Shown: positions 1 through 6,650, counted from the stretch's first letter. The stretch is DNA of 12,992 bases from Prevotella sp. (GCA_021636625.1 JAJWLX010000082.1:1-12992); one strand, 5' to 3'. Made by a program: numbers and translations. The notes: generated from the letters alone by a model not told the origin.

Positions 1-22
1 CTTGATTTCTCAAAAGCGAGTG

Positions 23-54
23 CAAAAGTACTAACTATTTTTCATTCCACCAAA
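23..54 (-). promoter_or_regulatory. Bacteroidota-type promoter firing leftward out of the window
   Basis: On the minus strand a TTTG box (54-51) is followed after exactly 20 bases by TACTTTTG (30-23), which matches the TAnnTTTG -7 box. Both box sequences and the spacing fit the Bacteroidota housekeeping promoter. Transcription would start near position 18 and run left, so the gene served lies outside the window and cannot be named. Confidence 0.6.
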
Positions 55-166
55 TGTTTTGAGAAGAAAATCGCTTTTTCTTTTGATTTTTAACAGTTAT
101 AAACATCTACAACTCATAAAAATCACTCTTCACCTTATTATATATATTCGTAAGCGTATAAACAAA

Positions 167-451
167 TCAAAGCAAGGTGACATGATTAGCTGCAATATCT
201 ACCAACTTTTTTCGTCTTGCCACACCTATAATATAATGTGCATCCTTAGAAGAACAATGAAAGTGCTTTTTCACCCCCTTTACAAGTTCGTCCTTCGTAA
301 TAGAACGCACTCCTGCGGGATATGCTCCGCGCACAGCCTTCTCAATATCTCCCATATTAAACTCATGATGGCGCTTATGAAAGTAAGACGACACCATGAC
401 CGCAAACACAATCACCAAAACGATGATAAAAAATAATACTGACTGACTCAT
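167..451 (-). CDS. Small membrane-anchored protein of unknown function with winged-helix-like tail
   Basis: I do not recognise the family. The start at 451 (protein beginning MSQSVLFF) is chosen over an in-frame ATG at 535 because the longer version would place poly-Phe and the putative promoter inside the coding region. The 94-residue product has one hydrophobic segment at about residues 5-24, then a basic His/Lys-rich juxtamembrane stretch (residues 25-29), so the remainder should be cytoplasmic. Residues 36-94 are compact and highly charged: helix (GDIEKAVRGAY), helix starting ITKDEL, helix starting SSKDAH and running through a basic RRKK patch, and a final strand HVTL. That order resembles a small winged helix, but this is inference from sequence pattern only. 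It stands alone, divergent from the dicarboxylate transporter. DNA binding is possible given the basic patch, but a structural membrane protein is equally possible. Confidence 0.7.
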   Translation of the reverse strand: MSQSVLFFIIVLVIVFAVMVSSYFHKRHHEFNMGDIEKAVRGAYPAGVRSITKDELVKGVKKHFHCSSKDAHYIIGVARRKKLVDIAANHVTLL

Positions 452-502
452 GATAATAAACTTTAATCGGTTAAAACGATAACTGCTATCACTATTTTTC
501 TG

Positions 503-510
503 CAAATATA
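503..510 (-). promoter_or_regulatory. -7 promoter box for the 94-residue protein gene
   Basis: Read on the minus strand the bases are TATATTTG followed by CAG, a full match to TAnnTTTG, about 50 bases upstream of the chosen start at 451. No TTTG is present at the expected -33 distance, where the sequence is GAACT-like, so the promoter may be weak. The box lies inside the longer 122-codon reading frame and supports the shorter start. Confidence 0.5.
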
Positions 511-590
511 AGAAAAAAAACGTAAAGCAGTTCACTTTCTCCCGTTTTTTTTGCAGAAAAAGGTTATTTTTTTATCGTTTTTCTCAATTA

Positions 591-624
591 TTTGTTGATA
601 ATCCAAAAATATTGTGTATTTTTG
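591..624 (+). promoter_or_regulatory. Promoter of the dicarboxylate transporter gene
   Basis: TTTGTTG (591-597) lies 19 bases before TATTTTTG (617-624), which is a full match to the TAnnTTTG -7 box. The predicted start near 629 gives a leader of about 70 bases ahead of the ATG at 699. No strong hairpin is visible in that leader. Confidence 0.65.
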
Positions 625-698
625 CAGCAAAGGAACGCCATTTACATATGACACTTCCCCACTAACAATAAAAGTATAACCATAAAAACATAGAGAAA

Positions 699-2165
699 AT
701 GCAAGAAACTGTAAAGAAAGTATTGACAGGTGACTTCAATCGAAAGAAGGCTCTGATGTTTCTCATCACAGCCTTAGCCACAATTCTGGTATGGAACTTA
801 CCCATCGACAGCTTTGGAATCGAGGGTCTCACTGTTGTACAACAACGTGTAATCGCCATATTCGTAATGGCAGTGATGCTATGGCTCACAGAAGCAATTC
901 CAGCTTGGGCCACCTCAGTAGTTATCATTTTTGTACTGCTATTCTTCGTCTCCGATTCGGCTTTTGCCGTTATGCAAGGCTCAGAGGGCGAGTACGGCAA
1001 ACTATTGGACTACCAAGGTGTAATGGCATGTTTCGCCGATCCAACAATCATTCTCTTCCTGGGAGGTTTCGTACTAGCCATCGCAGCTACCAAAAGCGGT
1101 CTTGACGTACTGATGGCAAAAACATTGATTGCTCCATTCGGCAAGCGCTCGGAAAACGTACTATTGGGTTTTATGCTCATCACCGGCATTTTCTCCATGT
1201 TTATCTCCAACACGGCCACAGCTGCAATGATGCTTACCTTCCTAACCCCTGTATTCAAGTCGCTCCCTGCTAACGGAAAAGGAAGAGTAGCGCTGACTAT
1301 GGCCATTCCTATAGGAGCTAACCTCGGTGGTATGGGAACCCCTATCGGAACTCCTCCTAATGCTTTTGCCTACAAGGTTCTCAATGACCCCGCAGGCTTG
1401 AACCTCGGAATAGGCTTTGGAGAATGGATGGCAATTATGGCTCCGATGGTTATCATCATGCTTTTCTGCGCATGGTTTATCATCCGCAAGATGTTCCCAT
1501 TCTCACAAAAGACTATAGAATTAAAAATCGATGGCAATATAAGTCACAATTGGCGTACTATAGTTGTAGGTGCCACATTCTTCCTTACCATCCTTCTTTG
1601 GGTATGTGGCAAACAACTAGGTGTCAATGCCAACACTGTGGCTATGCTTCCAATTGCCGTTTTTGCCTTTACCGGCGTGGTAACAGCCAGCGACCTGAAA
1701 GATATAGATTGGGCCGTCATCTGGATGGTAGCCGGTGGTTTTGCTCTCGGTCTCGCCATGAATGGAACCGGCTTAGCAGAAAATGCAGTAAACAGCATCC
1801 CATTCGCTGAGTTTAACCCATTAGTAATTATGGTGGTCTCTGGATTAGTTTGCTTCATACTAAGTAATTTTATCTCAAATACAGCAACTGCCGCCCTGCT
1901 CATCCCGATTCTTACCGTGGTATGTTCAGGAATGGGCGACAAGTTGACTTCTATAGGAGGAACCCAAACTATCCTCATAGGCGTAGCGGTAGCAGCATCT
2001 TGCGCAATGTCGCTCCCTATCTCTACTCCACCAAATGCCATTGCCTACTCTACCGGTCTTATCCAACAGACCGACATGGTGAAAGCAGGTCTTACCGTGG
2101 GCGTACTAAGTATGGTAATCGGCTATGCTGTACTCATCACATTCTGCCGTCTTGGCTTTATGTAA
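699..2165 (+). CDS. SLC13/DASS family sodium-coupled dicarboxylate symporter
   Basis: This 488-residue polytopic inner-membrane protein is a divalent anion:sodium symporter of the DASS (SLC13, INDY-like) family, expected to import C4-dicarboxylates such as succinate, fumarate or malate. The two inverted halves each carry the family signature: SNT at residues 170-172 followed by GTPPNA at 217-222, and SNT at 393-395 followed by STPPNA at 442-447. In characterised relatives these SNT and TP loops form the sodium and carboxylate sites. The length matches bacterial members of roughly 450-500 residues. The start codon follows an A-rich stretch without a Shine-Dalgarno sequence, as is usual in Bacteroidota. 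It is a single-gene unit, with its own promoter and a strong terminator immediately downstream. Substrate specificity cannot be read from the sequence; citrate or sulfate are less likely alternatives. Confidence 0.93.
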   Translation: MQETVKKVLTGDFNRKKALMFLITALATILVWNLPIDSFGIEGLTVVQQRVIAIFVMAVMLWLTEAIPAWATSVVIIFVLLFFVSDSAFAVMQGSEGEYGKLLDYQGVMACFADPTIILFLGGFVLAIAATKSGLDVLMAKTLIAPFGKRSENVLLGFMLITGIFSMFISNTATAAMMLTFLTPVFKSLPANGKGRVALTMAIPIGANLGGMGTPIGTPPNAFAYKVLNDPAGLNLGIGFGEWMAIMAPMVIIMLFCAWFIIRKMFPFSQKTIELKIDGNISHNWRTIVVGATFFLTILLWVCGKQLGVNANTVAMLPIAVFAFTGVVTASDLKDIDWAVIWMVAGGFALGLAMNGTGLAENAVNSIPFAEFNPLVIMVVSGLVCFILSNFISNTATAALLIPILTVVCSGMGDKLTSIGGTQTILIGVAVAASCAMSLPISTPPNAIAYSTGLIQQTDMVKAGLTVGVLSMVIGYAVLITFCRLGFM

Positions 2166-2194
2166 AAAAGAAATTTTAAGAAGTATTAAATATT

Positions 2195-2240
2195 GGCACT
2201 GCAAAATAAACTCGTTTTTATTTTGCAGTGTCTTCTTTTT
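2195..2240 (+). terminator. Intrinsic terminator of the transporter gene, overlapping the next promoter
   Basis: A perfect 14-base inverted repeat (2197-2210 with 2217-2230) is extended by one G-T and one G-C pair and encloses a six-base loop. The stem is followed by the T-rich run TTCTTTTT (2233-2240). It lies 30 bases after the transporter stop codon. Its right arm contains the TTTTG that serves as the -33 element for the pantothenate kinase promoter. Confidence 0.85.
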
Positions 2241-2252
2241 ACCGTAACTTTG
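2222..2252 (+). promoter_or_regulatory. Promoter of the pantothenate kinase gene
   Basis: TTTG (2222-2225) and TAACTTTG (2245-2252) are separated by 19 bases, a full match to the Bacteroidota promoter. The -7 box ends only five bases before the ATG at 2258, so the transcript should begin at or within a base or two of the start codon, giving a leaderless mRNA. Confidence 0.7.
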
Positions 2253-2257
2253 CACCC

Positions 2258-3097
2258 ATGAAAAAGATAGTTATTGGAATAGATGTCGGCATTTCTACTA
2301 CAAAGATAGTAGGAATAGACGAGAGCGGGATGGTTATCAGCCCTATTCGCATCAAGGCCACCGACCCTATCACCTCCTTATATGGAGCATTTGGAAAATA
2401 TTTACACGACAACAAAATTAGCCTCGACGAGGTAGAACAAGTTATGCTCACCGGTGTAGGTTCTGCTTACATTGATGAACGAATCTATGGTCTGCCTACA
2501 TCGAAGAGCGAAGAGTTTGTTGCCGATGGACTCGGTGCACGATACGAAAGCAAGCTTGAGCGTATGATTGTGGTAAGTATGGGCACAGGAACCTCCCTCG
2601 TAAAATGCGACGGCAAAGAGATCAAACACATCGGCGGCATTGGTATTGGTGGAGGAACACTAGCAGGTCTGAGCCGAATTATGCTCAAGACCGATGACAT
2701 CAAGCAGATTGTAAACCTGGCCAAAAACGGTGATGTATCAAAAATCAATCTGCTAATAGGAGACATCAGTGCAAAACCTCTACCTGGACTTCCTATGAAT
2801 GCAACAGCATCGCTCTTCAGTAATGCCAAAGCCAACGCCTCCCGTGAAGACATAGCAATGGGGCTTATATGGATGGTATTACAGAGCATCGGCTCAGCAA
2901 CCATACTCTCCTCCCTAGAATCAGGCATCAAAGATTTTGTAATGATAGGCAACCTGACACTTTTACCACAATGCAGAGAAGTATTCCCTGCAATGGAAAA
3001 ACTCTATGGTGTAAGATTCAGAATCCCTAAATATTCAGAATTCTGCACTGCCATAGGTGCTGCACTGGACTATAAAAACAAGACCGAATTATCTTAA
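2258..3097 (+). CDS. coaW: Type II pantothenate kinase
   Basis: The 279-residue product phosphorylates pantothenate with ATP, the first step of coenzyme A synthesis, in the cytoplasm. It has the actin-like (ASKHA) fold of type II kinases: an N-terminal phosphate loop around GIDVGISTTK (residues 7-16), an SEEF segment near residues 84-87 where the catalytic Glu of this family is expected, a second phosphate motif GTGTS at 109-113, and a glycine cluster GGGT at 131-134. Length is close to the roughly 267 residues of Staphylococcus CoaW. The ATG at 2258 is preferred over an upstream ATG at 2228, because the latter lies in the terminator stem and the protein starts typically at MKKIVIGIDVG. Type II enzymes of this kind are usually poorly inhibited by CoA, but that is family knowledge and not visible here. 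It is a monocistronic unit. Confidence 0.9.
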   Translation: MKKIVIGIDVGISTTKIVGIDESGMVISPIRIKATDPITSLYGAFGKYLHDNKISLDEVEQVMLTGVGSAYIDERIYGLPTSKSEEFVADGLGARYESKLERMIVVSMGTGTSLVKCDGKEIKHIGGIGIGGGTLAGLSRIMLKTDDIKQIVNLAKNGDVSKINLLIGDISAKPLPGLPMNATASLFSNAKANASREDIAMGLIWMVLQSIGSATILSSLESGIKDFVMIGNLTLLPQCREVFPAMEKLYGVRFRIPKYSEFCTAIGAALDYKNKTELS

Positions 3098-3222
3098 AAG
3101 CAGGTTCAAACCATACCTTCATATCAAGAAGGAGCAAGTTACAAAACGGCGCACAACACCACAACACCAAGCTACATAAAAGGCACAACACCACAATGCG
3201 CTGAAACTGAACAGATTAATCA

Positions 3223-3258
3223 TTTTGGGAAACCGCTCTTAGAACAAGTTTCCCAAAA
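3223..3258. repeat. 11-base inverted repeat, possible terminator or regulator site
   Basis: TTTTGGGAAAC (3223-3233) is the exact reverse complement of 3248-3258, with a 14-base loop. It lies 125 bases after the pantothenate kinase stop codon. No T-run follows on either strand, so it is not a classical intrinsic terminator. It could end coaW transcription with factor help, protect the 3' end, or bind a protein. Confidence 0.55.
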
Positions 3259-3309
3259 CGATTTCTTAAACACCTAATACTCAACGACTTAATGTTTTTT
3301 AACACAAGA

Positions 3310-3334
3310 AAAGTTGTCCAAAACGTACAACTTT
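3310..3334 (+). promoter_or_regulatory. Candidate operator palindrome in the nrdDG promoter
   Basis: AAAGTTGT (3310-3317) and ACAACTTT (3327-3334) are perfect inverted half-sites separated by nine bases. The centre is at about -38 relative to the start predicted from the -7 box at 3348-3355, and the right half-site covers the place where a -33 TTTG would be expected but is absent. The geometry suits a dimeric activator contacting polymerase or a repressor blocking it. It does not match the NrdR, FNR or Rex consensus as I recall them. Confidence 0.5.
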
Positions 3335-3347
3335 CATTTTAAATTCT

Positions 3348-3355
3348 TATCTTTG
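3348..3355 (+). promoter_or_regulatory. -7 promoter box of the nrdDG operon
   Basis: TATCTTTG followed by CA is a full TAnnTTTG match. Transcription would begin near 3360, giving a leader of roughly 88 bases before the nrdD ATG. The leader contains one modest hairpin (AAGATGG near 3366 pairing with CCACCTT near 3382, one mismatch). There is no TTTG at the -33 distance. Confidence 0.6.
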
Positions 3356-3447
3356 CATTGTCGAAAAGATGGTATTTATTGCCACCTTCAAGTATAAAGA
3401 CTTAGTATCAAGCAATTTAAATATCAATTATAAAAGTAACACAAGAA

Positions 3448-5670
3448 ATGATTCAAACTGTAGTTAAACGTGACGGACGCATCGTTGGTTTCAACGAGCA
3501 AAAAATCATGGCTGCCATACGCAAAGCCATGTTACATACCGATAAGGGGGAAGACTCCTCTTTAATAGAGCAAATCACTGACCATATCGCATATCGCGGC
3601 AAGAGCCAGATGAGCGTAGAAGCCATCCAGGATGCCATCGAACTGGAACTCATGAAGAGTGCCCGCAAAGATGTTGCTCAGAAGTATATTGCCTATCGTA
3701 ACCAGAGAAACATTGCCAGAAAAGCTAAGACCCGTGACGTATTCATGAGTATTGTCAATGCAAAGAACAATGACATCACCCGTGAAAACGCCAATATGAA
3801 TGCTGACACTCCAGCTGGCATGATGATGAAATTTGCTTCAGAAACCACTAAACCATTCGTTGACGATTATCTCCTTTCCCAGGAGGTACGCGACGCCGTT
3901 ACACATAACTACATCCACATCCACGATAAAGACTATTATCCAACCAAGAGTTTGACTTGTGTTCAGCACCCATTGGACGTAATCCTCAAGCATGGATTCA
4001 CTGCAGGCCATGGCTCTAGCCGTCCTGCTAAGCGTATCGAAACTGCAGCCGTATTAGCATGCATCTCTCTGGAGACTTGCCAGAACGAGATGCATGGAGG
4101 TCAGGCTATTCCTGCCTTCGACTTCTATCTGGCCCCATACGTACGTATGTCTTACCAGGAAGAGGTAAAAAATCTGGAAAAATTAACAGGAGAAGATCTC
4201 AGCGACCTCTACAATATTGATATCGACGACTATTTAGTGAAAGACCTGACAGGCTTGGAAGGTAAAGAGCGCCTGGAGCAGCATGCCATCAACAAGACCG
4301 TAAACAGAGTACATCAGGCAATGGAGGCATTCATTCACAATATGAACACAATCCATTCTCGTGGCGGTAATCAGGTTGTATTCTCTTCTATTAATTATGG
4401 TACAGATACAAGTGCAGAAGGTCGTTGTATTATGCGAGAGATTCTGCTCAGTACATACGAAGGTGTAGGAAATGGCGAAACTGCTATCTTCCCTATCCAG
4501 ATTTGGAAGAAGAAGCGTGGCGTTAACTACCTGAAGGAGGATCGAAACTATGACCTCTATCAGTTAGCTTGCAAGGTAACCGCCCGTCGTTTCTTCCCTA
4601 ACTTCCTGAATCTTGATGCCACATTCAACCAGAATGAGAAATGGCGCGCTGATGATCCAGAGCGTTACAAGTGGGAAATCGCTACTATGGGTTGCCGTAC
4701 TCGTGTATTCGAAGACCGTTGGGGCGAGAAGACCAGTATTGCACGTGGAAATTTGAGCTTTTCAACTATCAATATCGTGAAGCTTGCCATCGAATGTATG
4801 GGCATTGAGGACAAGCAACAGCGTATTGATATGTTCTTTGCAAAACTAGACAACATCCTCGACATTACCGCCAAGCAACTCGATGAGCGTTTCCAGTTCC
4901 AGAAAACTGCGATGGCAAAACAGTTCCCATTGTTGATGAAATATCTTTGGGTAGGATCAGAAGACTTGAAGCCAGAAGAAACTATCGAGAGCGTAATCAA
5001 CCATGGAACACTGGGTATTGGTTTCATCGGACTTGCTGAATGCCTCGTAGCACTCATCGGTCACCACCATGGTGAAAGTGAAGAAGCACAGGATTTAGGC
5101 TTGAAGATTATTACTTATATGCGTGACCGAGCTAACGAGTTCAGCGAGCAGTACCACCACAACTACTCCATCCTGGCTACGCCAGCAGAAGGCTTGAGCG
5201 GTAAGTTTACCAAGAAGGACCGCAAGCAGTTTGGCATTATTCCAGGAGTTACCGACCGTGACTACTATACCAATAGTAACCACGTACCAGTTTACTATAA
5301 GTGTACAGCCCTCAAAAAAGCAAAGATTGAGGCACCATATCACAATTTAACCCGTGGTGGTCACATCTTCTATGTAGAAATTGATGGTGATGCTACTCAC
5401 AATCCAGCAGTCATCTCAAGCGTAGTAGATATGATGGACAAATACAATATGGGCTATGGTTCAGTAAACCACAATCGCAACCGTTGTCTCGACTGCGGAT
5501 ACGAGAATGCGGATGCCAACCTTGAAGTCTGCCCTAAGTGCGGTAGCCATCACATAGATAAGCTACAGCGCATCACAGGTTATTTGGTGGGAACAACCGA
5601 CCGTTGGAACAGTGGTAAGCTTGCAGAGCTTCACGATCGTGTCACCCACATAGACACCCCACAAAAATAA
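3448..5670 (+). CDS. nrdD: Anaerobic (class III) ribonucleoside-triphosphate reductase
   Basis: This 740-residue glycyl-radical enzyme reduces ribonucleoside triphosphates to deoxyribonucleotides for DNA synthesis without oxygen. Residues 3-92 form an N-terminal ATP-cone, recognisable from VVKRDGRIVGFNEQKI, which senses ATP/dATP and sets overall activity. The catalytic barrel follows, with Cys171 (in LTCVQHP) and Cys416 (in MGCRTRVF, the finger-loop position) matching the conserved active-site cysteines of the T4 enzyme by context. The C-terminus has a zinc ribbon with Cys680, Cys683, Cys695 and Cys698, then RITGYL with Gly711 as the radical site, 29 residues from the end. Length fits ATP-cone-bearing members. 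nrdG starts five bases after the stop, so the two are co-transcribed. A Prevotella copri enzyme of this type has been studied for ATP-cone control, to my recollection. The reductant (formate or a thiol protein) cannot be decided with certainty from sequence reading alone. Confidence 0.97.
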   Translation: MIQTVVKRDGRIVGFNEQKIMAAIRKAMLHTDKGEDSSLIEQITDHIAYRGKSQMSVEAIQDAIELELMKSARKDVAQKYIAYRNQRNIARKAKTRDVFMSIVNAKNNDITRENANMNADTPAGMMMKFASETTKPFVDDYLLSQEVRDAVTHNYIHIHDKDYYPTKSLTCVQHPLDVILKHGFTAGHGSSRPAKRIETAAVLACISLETCQNEMHGGQAIPAFDFYLAPYVRMSYQEEVKNLEKLTGEDLSDLYNIDIDDYLVKDLTGLEGKERLEQHAINKTVNRVHQAMEAFIHNMNTIHSRGGNQVVFSSINYGTDTSAEGRCIMREILLSTYEGVGNGETAIFPIQIWKKKRGVNYLKEDRNYDLYQLACKVTARRFFPNFLNLDATFNQNEKWRADDPERYKWEIATMGCRTRVFEDRWGEKTSIARGNLSFSTINIVKLAIECMGIEDKQQRIDMFFAKLDNILDITAKQLDERFQFQKTAMAKQFPLLMKYLWVGSEDLKPEETIESVINHGTLGIGFIGLAECLVALIGHHHGESEEAQDLGLKIITYMRDRANEFSEQYHHNYSILATPAEGLSGKFTKKDRKQFGIIPGVTDRDYYTNSNHVPVYYKCTALKKAKIEAPYHNLTRGGHIFYVEIDGDATHNPAVISSVVDMMDKYNMGYGSVNHNRNRCLDCGYENADANLEVCPKCGSHHIDKLQRITGYLVGTTDRWNSGKLAELHDRVTHIDTPQK

Positions 5671-5675
5671 GATAA

Positions 5676-6191
5676 ATGATTAGTATTTTAAGTATAGTGC
5701 ATGACACAATGGTAGATGGTCCGGGATTCCGGACCTCTATCTATTGTGCCGGCTGTCCTAACCATTGTGCCGGCTGCCATAATCCTCAATCCTGGGACAT
5801 CAATCATGGCATAATGACCTCAACAGAGGACATTATGAAAGAAATACTGGAAGACCCTTTCGCCAACGTTACCTTCTCTGGAGGTGATCCAATGTATCAG
5901 GCAGATGGTTTTGCCGAGCTGGCTCGCGCCATTCGGACAGAAAGTGATAAAGACATTTGGTGTTTCACTGGTTATAGATACGAGAACCTACTGAAGAATT
6001 CGAAACAGCTGGAATTGTTGAAGTTAATAGATGTATTGGTAGATGGTCCATTCATAAAAGACCTCCGAGACGAAGATCTTTTCTTCCGTGGCAGCAGCAA
6101 CCAGCGTCTTATCAACGTACAAAAATCCCTGGCTCTAGGCGAAGTAGTAGAACTTCACCTCACTAAGGACAATCCGAATCCTGAGCTTTAA
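5676..6191 (+). CDS. nrdG: Anaerobic ribonucleotide reductase activating protein (radical SAM)
   Basis: The 171-residue protein is the activase that uses S-adenosylmethionine and a [4Fe-4S] cluster to place the glycyl radical on NrdD. The radical-SAM CX3CX2C motif is Cys27, Cys31 and Cys34 (in CPNHCAGC), preceded by an additional Cys24. The SAM-binding GGD motif is at residues 69-71 in SGGDP. The N-terminal DGPGFRT segment is typical of glycyl-radical activases. The length is near that of other NrdG proteins (about 155-175). It sits five bases after nrdD with no own promoter. It ends at the palindrome GCTTTAAA-T-TTTAAAGC (6185-6201), which spans the stop codon; no good intrinsic terminator follows before the convergent gene ending at 6235. 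Confidence 0.96.
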   Translation: MISILSIVHDTMVDGPGFRTSIYCAGCPNHCAGCHNPQSWDINHGIMTSTEDIMKEILEDPFANVTFSGGDPMYQADGFAELARAIRTESDKDIWCFTGYRYENLLKNSKQLELLKLIDVLVDGPFIKDLRDEDLFFRGSSNQRLINVQKSLALGEVVELHLTKDNPNPEL

Positions 6192-6234
6192 ATTTTAAAG
6201 CCCGGGATAGGATATTACTTTTTGAACTATATAT

Positions 6235-6624
6235 TCAATCTATAGATACACCCAATTGTTGGAGTAGATTTTTCACATAACCTCTGTTCCAATCCGTTTC
6301 ATGCAGGCGTTCTGAATCAAAAAGCAGCAAATCAATATCTACAGCAATAATACCCTTTCTACTTTCAGCAACCCTTCTTCCGCATTTACGCTCTATGTTT
6401 TTGATTGCCAATAAAGTTCGTTCCATATTGACATTAGTATAGCCAACTCCTAGAGTATTTAGGAATTTATCTGATGACAACCCGATAGGCTCCGTCCAAA
6501 GCGAAGTACCAAAAGTCATATCTTCGAAAGTAGCCTCAAGCCATTTCTTTGCTTTCAGAATATGAGCCTCCTGATCAATATTAGAACCCAACGCTATCAC
6601 TATTTTAACTCGTTTACTTTTCAT
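6235..6624 (-). CDS. Divergent, short HPPK (FolK)-like protein
   Basis: This 129-residue protein aligns without gaps, over the central part, to 6-hydroxymethyl-7,8-dihydropterin pyrophosphokinase (FolK, folate synthesis). Retained landmarks are GSN (13-15), the TEPIG segment (44-48), FLN (54-56), Gly82-Arg83 (E. coli R82 equivalent), the metal-binding DID (96-98), His109 (H115 equivalent) and NRG (113-115, containing the R121 equivalent). Lost are the WGPR residues: E. coli W89, P91 and R92 correspond to Lys90, Ile92 and Ile93, and Y116 corresponds to Glu110. The protein ends soon after the NRGY motif and lacks about 25 residues of the usual C-terminus. It may be a low-activity or repurposed paralogue, or a lineage-specific but working FolK; comparison with another folK in the genome would decide. 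It is a single gene, convergent with nrdG and divergent from the glucosaminidase gene. Confidence 0.8.
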   Translation of the reverse strand: MKSKRVKIVIALGSNIDQEAHILKAKKWLEATFEDMTFGTSLWTEPIGLSSDKFLNTLGVGYTNVNMERTLLAIKNIERKCGRRVAESRKGIIAVDIDLLLFDSERLHETDWNRGYVKNLLQQLGVSID

Positions 6625-6642
6625 ATTTTTATAATTTCAGTG

Positions 6643-6650
6643 CAAAGTTA
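6643..6650 (-). promoter_or_regulatory. -7 promoter box of the HPPK-like gene
   Basis: On the minus strand TAACTTTG followed by CA is a full TAnnTTTG match, 18 bases upstream of the ATG at 6624. The predicted leader is about 12-15 bases. No TTTG is visible at the -33 distance, where the sequence is shared with the opposing promoter. Confidence 0.6.

Larger units (their letters stand above)
3098..3447. other. 350-base gene-free region upstream of nrdD, rich in repeats
   Basis: No credible protein or RNA gene is seen. The region holds a 14-base direct repeat (GCACAACACCACAA at 3151-3164 and 3183-3196), a long-armed inverted repeat (3223-3258), a shorter palindrome (3310-3334), a 12-base direct repeat (TAACACAAGAAA at 3300-3311 and 3437-3448), a -7 promoter box (3348-3355) and an 85-base leader for nrdD. 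It is A/C-rich before 3200 and AT-rich after. The control region of the anaerobic reductase operon is the most likely function of the right half. Confidence 0.7.

Noticed and set aside
7..65. A nine-base inverted repeat (TTCTCAAAA / TTTTGAGAA) flanking the left-edge promoter
   Set aside because: Short arms, AT-rich and 41 bases apart; expected by chance at this composition.
59..436. A 125-codon plus-strand frame opposite the 94-residue gene
   Set aside because: Irregular composition with no domain, and the minus strand has a better protein pattern (membrane segment plus charged domain) and a matching -7 box.
1544..2041. A 165-codon minus-strand frame within the transporter gene
   Set aside because: Mirror of the hydrophobic transporter codons; no start context, promoter or recognisable domain.
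3098..3447. CRISPR-like or mobile-element remnant in the repeat-rich spacer
   Set aside because: The direct repeats are only two copies each and of different sequence, with no terminal inverted repeats, transposase fragment or target duplication.
3369..3467. A 32-codon upstream frame in the nrdD leader, overlapping the nrdD start
   Set aside because: It has no ribosome-binding signal, no recognisable sequence and runs out of frame into nrdD. A leader peptide cannot be excluded but is not supported.
6185..6201. Palindrome GCTTTAAA-T-TTTAAAGC at the nrdG stop as a terminator
   Set aside because: It has a one-base centre, so it cannot form a normal hairpin loop without losing inner pairs; it is mostly A-T and no T-run follows. 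Noted only as a palindrome in the nrdG entry.
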